Assembly (NCBI GenBank): GCA_000969725.1
Contig: JXSR01S073198.1
Strand: one strand, 5' to 3'
Length of the DNA stretch: 28,249 nt
Origin: Ophiothrix spiculata
Lineage: Eukaryota; Echinodermata; Ophiuroidea; Amphilepidida; Ophiotrichidae
In this document: positions 23,501-28,249 of the stretch, one piece after another
Layout of the letters: every line of letters begins with the position of its first letter
Numbering within the stretch: the stretch's first letter is position 1
Position numbers and translations under genes: made by a program
Notes under the pieces: generated by a model
The model's database searches: none
Told to the model about the DNA's origin: nothing
What the model saw: only the letters and a program-made list of their open reading frames with translations

Positions 23501-23641
23501 CACATAGATAGCTATGTGCATTTTCTCAATTATCTTCGAAAGAATGTTTATAATTCTCATCATTAACTTGTCAGGATAGAAGGAAAGTAGATTAACTTGA
23601 TTTGGGTAAGTTACGGCACTGCATGTGAAACAATATTGAAT
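23501..23641 (-). CDS. Possible second exon of the GluN1-like gene, unit C (candidate)
   Basis: It reads IQYCFTCSAVTYPNQVNLLS, then FYPDKLMMRIINIL and SKIIEKMHIAIYV. An acceptor-like tttcacatgcag sits inside the frame, so the true exon may start at the following T. That start would need two nucleotides from the preceding exon, while the first exon ends on a whole codon. The residue pattern is compatible with the part of the receptor amino-terminal domain that follows SDK. The resemblance is pattern-level only. A spliced transcript would settle it. Confidence 0.3.
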
Positions 23642-24097
23642 CTTTCTCTTATCATTTATGACAAATGCATTACAGTGGAATGAAAATATCAGCATAATTT
23701 TTAACTGCGTATTGAATTCCAGTCTTCTTGTAAATTAACATTGCAGTGTGCATAGAATCATGCGATATTCTTATAAATTGTTGAATTGGCTTACAGAATT
23801 CACCCGACATCAATTGATGTTGAAATTTGGACTTTGATTCAACACTAAAAAATACATGCTTAGCAGAATAGACGAGAAATGTTTACTTTTACCGTAGATT
23901 CTATGATATGTTTCTCAGATTTGTTTTTAAACCATTAACCGTTGATTGTTACTCGTCTGATAAGTTGTAAAAATCATATTGTGAGATTGTTTTCTAATTA
24001 CCCTAGAACATTCTTGCTATGAAATAAATGCACGTGCCCAAAAGAAGACTCTATACCGTATTTGATGAATGTGTCTCGTAAAATATTCACAGATACT

Positions 24098-24124
24098 GCT
24101 CATTTGTGACGTCAACAAATGAGC
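24098..24124. promoter_or_regulatory. Palindrome with a CRE-like centre (unit C)
   Basis: GCTCATTTGT and ACAAATGAGC frame GACGTCA, overlapping TGACGTCA. This is the unit C counterpart of the unit B palindrome. The centre is unchanged, and the outermost arm bases have been lost through one substitution. Confidence 0.45.
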
Positions 24125-24758
24125 TGAGCTGCTCCCCCTTTTGACTCAACAAAAATTTTCATATATAGAACCAAAATAGTTAAAAGTCACAAAATATGAC
24201 TTACTATCAAATATGACAGATTTTGAACGATAATTGAAATAAGTTTACATAAATAATATGATTGGAAAAAATAACAACAATTAATCAAAATATATTTTTC
24301 TGAAATTATATCGTTGCATCTAAATGTCTCTGAGTATTTAGTCACTACACGAGCTGGTGAAAATTTGTGTGAGAAACAATTGAAATTTACTGCATTCCTT
24401 AAAATTGGATATTAAAAATATATCTCCAAGTTGTTTCTTGGGCTCAAATAAAGGCAAGTTGCATCAGCTACCAACGGAAAATTGTGTGGAAATCTTGGAC
24501 ACTGGTGTTTGTTTTAACCTTTGATTTGTATGAAAGGCCTGATAGTAAATTCTGAACAACTGTTTTGCCTTGTAAAATAACATACATCAAAAAATATAAA
24601 AACCAAATCAGTCAGAAGACATTGATTTACAGATCAAAGTATCAGCTTGACGGAAATAAGATTGGGATTATTAGAATATTCGTTGAATATAATACTCTGT
24701 AGGATATATCTACACAAAAATAATCCCTCCATCAAAGATTCAATTGAACTACTCTTAC

Positions 24759-25163
24759 CTTATCCGAGAATATTGACTCCCTCGCTGTAATTCCAATAAC
24801 TGGTATACTGTAAAATCCACAGGTATAAGACACAGACACGGATGACAAATAAAAGTCTTTGGTATGACTTGAAATCACTGCATACACTTGTTTTGGTATC
24901 AAATCTTCACACACAGTAAGAGCTGACTGGATTGGGTTATTATCCATTACGATGGATGTGACATTGAACACAGCATCTTTTGGAGGAACCAAACTATTTT
25001 CATTTAAATCTAAGATTGCTTCTTCTAGTTCCGATTTCTCTTCATCCGTACTTAACATAGCACCTATCATGATGGCTTTGGGATTAACATTCAAGTAATG
25101 AGAACTGAAAATAAGAAATGCCAATACTTTAGCACACATGTTCAAATTCATTTTATTTTCCAT
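24759..25163 (-). CDS. GluN1-like NMDA receptor first coding exon, copy C (partial gene)
   Basis: 135 codons from ATG (25163) to AAG, then the donor GTAAGA (24758 and lower), phase 0. It encodes the same protein as copy B: a signal peptide (MNLNMCAKVLAFLIF), then the first half of the amino-terminal domain's upper lobe, with IMIGAMLST, NVTS, VCEDLIPKQVYA, SYTCGFYSIPVIG and SIFSDK. In NMDA receptors this extracellular domain governs subunit assembly and allosteric regulation. The Tyr-Thr of SYT lies where GluN1 lines the ifenprodil pocket. This is the most upstream copy on the minus strand. If the three exons share one downstream gene body, this one would be spliced over the longest intron. 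Confidence 0.9.
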
Positions 25164-25295
25164 CAATATTACGCTGACATTTGAAATGGATTACAATTTC
25201 ACTCTGTCGGTTTTTCAATTACCAAGAAAGAGCAACCTTAATCACTCGAGAGATGTAGAAGATGTAATTGTAAATCCAACCTAGCAGAAAAGTCA

Positions 25296-25462
25296 TTAAC
25301 AATTGCCAACTGACAGGCCAATATTAACAAGGGTATTTCCATCCTGTTCTTCCGGATTCTGCTGCATTTGACTCCTCCGTTGTTATGTTTGACAAAGTAA
25401 GGTCGTTACTCAAGTATTCCAACGTGGTTTTGTTTGCACAGACTTCAAACTCAATTCCAAAT
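25296..25462 (-). pseudogene. Putative terminal exon X, copy C, frameshifted
   Basis: It has the same acceptor-like tttatag and the same opening frame (FGIEFEVCANKTTLEYL). One extra base near 25,350 (gttcttccgg where A and B have gttctccgg) shifts the frame. The reading now ends ESGRTGWKYPC with a stop at 25326-25324, while the original stop would have been at 25298-25296. An I-to-N change also separates it from copy B. Either this copy is broken or the region never was coding. Confidence 0.35.
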
Positions 25463-27287
25463 CTATAAATAAGTAATGTTACTCGTTAGCCATTTCGTGA
25501 TAACTCTACAATCCGGTAGCATAACGTGACAGGCAGTCGGAAAATACAAGTTGTGATGAACCCAAACATGTCACATCGAATCTTATCAACATGATCAAGT
25601 CGTATATATTGCATTGACTTGCTTAATTATTTGTAGTTTCTCATCCAAGATTAAATCCTAAATACTCCGTACGCGCTTTTTCTTACTCTAATTAACCCCA
25701 AAAGAAAGTCGCCAAATATTTCCTTTATCAATCCCGAACTGTGAATTGTATTCGGTAGCATCCTTGCATTGCATTGCACACAATATCAAAACCACTGATC
25801 AAAATGCGCTAGACATTCGTCTGTGCGAGACTGAAGTTTCATCTTAACTGAACAAAAGAGATAGAGAGAGAAGAAGGTTCACTTAAAGCGATAACTCTGT
25901 ACTGCCACCGTCGAGAGGTACAAGGAGTGTGTTTTTATCTTGTATGTAAAGGAATCATCCAATCTTATTAGAGAGAAACTGTGGTCATCCTCCACCGCTA
26001 GCTCAGTTTATAAGATAAAAGGCTGGTGGCGTTCACTTCAACTGTATTAGATTTTTTTATTTCTAGTAGTTTTTTCAATGGAAAGCATATCATGATGTAG
26101 TTACGTTCAATTTTGTTTTGGCAATTTGACATATTTCATTTATACATACCGTGATTACGAGTTATCCATAATAAAGAACAAAATTGAGAATATTTGCAAA
26201 AGCATGTAGGATTTTTTTTAAATTAGACATGTTACTTCATGTCCATGGCTATCCTTACTACAATTACATAAGTTTGAAATTTTCCATCAAATTAGTAAAA
26301 ACGTCAAAATGGTTTACGAGTCAAAACACAATAAAACAGTAATTACGTTGTAACTTCAGAAGTATGGCATATTTCAAAAATCCGTCGAACAGAATTTTTA
26401 AACATGTTTTTCTGTATCATATAAAACCAAAATTAGAAAATTTAATAAAAATTGGAATAAAATATAGGCATTCCAAAAAATTGTGATTTTGGAAAAAAAA
26501 TTGGTAAAAAGGGAGAAGTACGTAATATAATCAAAATCTGTCTAACAGAAATTGTCACCATGTAGTAACAAAATATCTGAATGCAAAATTTCAAATTAAC
26601 ATCAATATTGTCAAATATTTAGGTATTTATAGATTTTCCTGGGTTTTTTTTGTTTCAAATATATGCTAATTATATGCAAATGATGATATTCCAAATTAAA
26701 TTTCAAACATAATGTACACTGTCTAAGTGTAATGTTGAAAATACTATGCAACAAAAAGAGTTTCAATGAAATACAAATGAGTAATTAATATTTTAGCATT
26801 GACCAGTAGCTTAGGAAAAATAAGCTCTGTTCCACTGTAGTGAATCCAAAAAATAAATAAATAAATAAAGCTTAAAAGCTTTATTAAGAGCATTTTCATA
26901 AGTTTTTCATTCTAAGTGGAATCTAGGCTAGTCCCTTTAAAGAACAACATAAATAAATTAATAGACCTTTTTTCTCCCTAGCATGCTAAAAGTGATACAA
27001 ACAAAACTCTGAAAAGACTGCAAAAAAAGAAAGGTGGCGTGATATTGCTTCATAAAATTTATTAAATGCTGTTACACTACAGCACATTTTGCATATGTAC
27101 ACACATTTATAAACTATAGATCTTTAAATATACAACAATCTGGTATTTTAGTACTCCAGTTTACTAAATAATTAATCTGTTGCACCAATTTTAATGGAAG
27201 GATTTATCATAAGACTGGACGGATTCATAATATGGATGGAATAAAAGATTGGACGGACGTTAGGCACTAGAGCCAGTTTGTACGAAA

Positions 27288-27514
27288 GTGTTAAGATTAA
27301 GCCCGGGTTTTAAGTTACACCTGATTTCAGGTGCTACAGATTTAAACTGCTTAAGCCATTTTACCATTTTTAAACATATGAATAGCAATGAAATTTCAAG
27401 CTAATAAATAATATGAAATAAGATATTTTTGTTAAAGGAAACCACGTTTTTCCGTTTGGTACAAAATATTTACATACACCCAGTGTAACTCAACACCTGG
27501 TCAAAATCTTAAAC
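27288..27514. repeat. Imperfect inverted repeat, possible decayed foldback element
   Basis: The left part 'gttaagattaagcccgggt' then 'aagttacacctg' faces a right part whose reverse complement reads 'tttaagattttgaccaggt' then 'gagttacactgg'. Identity is roughly 70-75% by eye. The centre also has a small perfect hairpin, cacctga tt tcaggtg. No target duplication was seen. Confidence 0.35.
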
Positions 27515-27800
27515 CTGTTTTGCACATACCACCTGTTATCTTTGACAAGAAAAGTCGCCTGAGTTAAAAAGCTCCATACGTACAAGATATATATACATTG
27601 TGACTTGTATATACACAACAACAGCAGACATATAAAATGCTTTTTAAGTACTTCATATATAATTCAAATCTATAACATTTTATTCTATAGATTTCTTAAT
27701 GTACAAGGTAAGTCCATTTGCCTCTCTGAGGCAAAGAGCTGTGGACTCTTAAATATTATTTATTTCAATGGTATCAATATTTTTTTTTTCAAGCAATTCC

Positions 27801-27955
27801 AGGGGTCAATTTCACTAACGTTTAGCGCTGATTGCTAATCCCCGTTATGATCGCTAACTCCAAATATGATCATTAAATTGATAAAAATGCTTGTTATTTT
27901 AGCGATCATTTTTGGAGTTAGCAACCACTGCTTAATGTTGGTGAAATCGGCCCTA
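27801..27955. mobile_element. Small foldback element (MITE-like)
   Basis: The left end agggg then tcaatttcactaacgttta faces a right end whose reverse complement is tagggccgatttcaccaacat. Further in, 'gatcgctaactccaaa' and 'ttgctaactccaaaaatgat' pair again. The length is about 155 bases. I see no clear target duplication. It is non-coding. Confidence 0.55.
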
Positions 27956-28154
27956 AGTTATCTAAAAGCAATTCTGATTGTCTGGATACATAAAACGCCC
28001 ACTTTACAACCAATTACAATCATTTAAATTTAAATAGACTTGAATGTATTTCAAATTTATCTAAATTACATAAAGTTACATTTTCTAATTGTAACTTAGC
28101 CTTAATTTAATGGACGGTATTGTCAATATTACAAAAAAAATATAGATATTCTGT

Positions 28155-28249
28155 AGAACAAGCCAAGACTGAGTTACTGCACAACCAACATATTATTGTC
28201 TGGTGATGATAGCATTATGTAACTAGTAACTAGCACGGAGGGCCTAGTT
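28155..28249. repeat. Start of a fourth, partial unit (D), identical to unit C
   Basis: From agaacaagccaagactgagt to the window end, all 95 bases match 23151-23245 of unit C. Unit B differs at several of these positions. The left edge is abrupt and lies in the middle of the unit, so the fourth copy is 5'-truncated relative to the others. If it continues, another GluN1-like first exon would be expected about 1.6 kb past the window end. Confidence 0.85.

Larger units (their letters stand above)
20821..26215. repeat. Unit C, tandem segmental repeat (about 5.4 kb)
   Basis: It aligns with unit B along most of its length. It keeps a stretch near 21,390-22,490 that B lacks, part of which unit A also keeps. 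From 20,821 to 23,500 I see no gene. The open frames at 22,940-23,218 lie antisense to each other and have no supporting pattern. The right end fades near 26,215, where the block ending 'aaaagcatgtagg' stops matching. Confidence 0.8.
26216..28154. other. Non-coding stretch with small foldbacks
   Basis: No open frame here has recognisable content. Structures seen are a 22-base perfect hairpin at 26864-26885 (aataaagctt, aa, aagctttatt) next to a short (AAAT)n run, an imperfect inverted repeat near 27,288-27,514, and a small foldback at 27,801-27,955. Confidence 0.55.

Noticed and set aside
1..28249. CRISPR array, bacterial operon or phage features
   Set aside because: No short regularly spaced repeats, ribosome binding sites or compact gene runs; all structure fits an animal nuclear genome.

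Overview
This looks like AT-rich nuclear DNA from an animal. The coding signal comes in short exons with splice donors, and long non-coding stretches hold non-LTR retrotransposon, tRNA-like and foldback-transposon debris. There is no bacterial-style gene packing. The one recognisable gene family is the NMDA-type glutamate receptor subunit GluN1, which fits a metazoan. The LINE remnant and the MITE-like foldbacks suggest a marine invertebrate, but I cannot name the taxon.

Layout. About 1-11,400 holds old, diverged tandem copies of a non-coding segment (units near 120-3,990, 3,990-7,330 and 9,290-10,340). These are interrupted by a tRNA-like/SINE head (5,476-5,565), a dead 5'-truncated LINE (7,962-8,790) and an element with terminal inverted repeats (10,452-11,183). 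About 11,400-26,215 holds three younger tandem units: A (11,400-16,407), B (16,408-20,820) and C (20,821-26,215). Each carries, on the minus strand, one exon that looks like the first coding exon of a GluN1-like gene. It has a signal peptide, the start of the amino-terminal domain, and then a GTAAG splice donor. Unit A also carries two TA-flanked foldback elements. From 26,216 to 28,154 I see no gene, only small foldbacks. At 28,155 a fourth copy starts abruptly in mid-unit, identical to unit C as far as the window runs.

Working together. The three first exons encode the same mature sequence and end in the same donor phase. The few substitutions between them in the mature part are synonymous. 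They could be alternative first exons of one gene body lying beyond the left edge, first exons of separate tandem paralogues, or recent partial duplicates. In each unit a 54-codon open frame behind a splice-acceptor-like site lies just upstream (minus strand) of the first exon, and it is less conserved. A possible second exon with a periplasmic-binding-protein-like pattern lies downstream, but its splice phase does not match. No transmembrane, ligand-binding or pore exon of a glutamate receptor was found here, so no complete receptor is encoded in this window.
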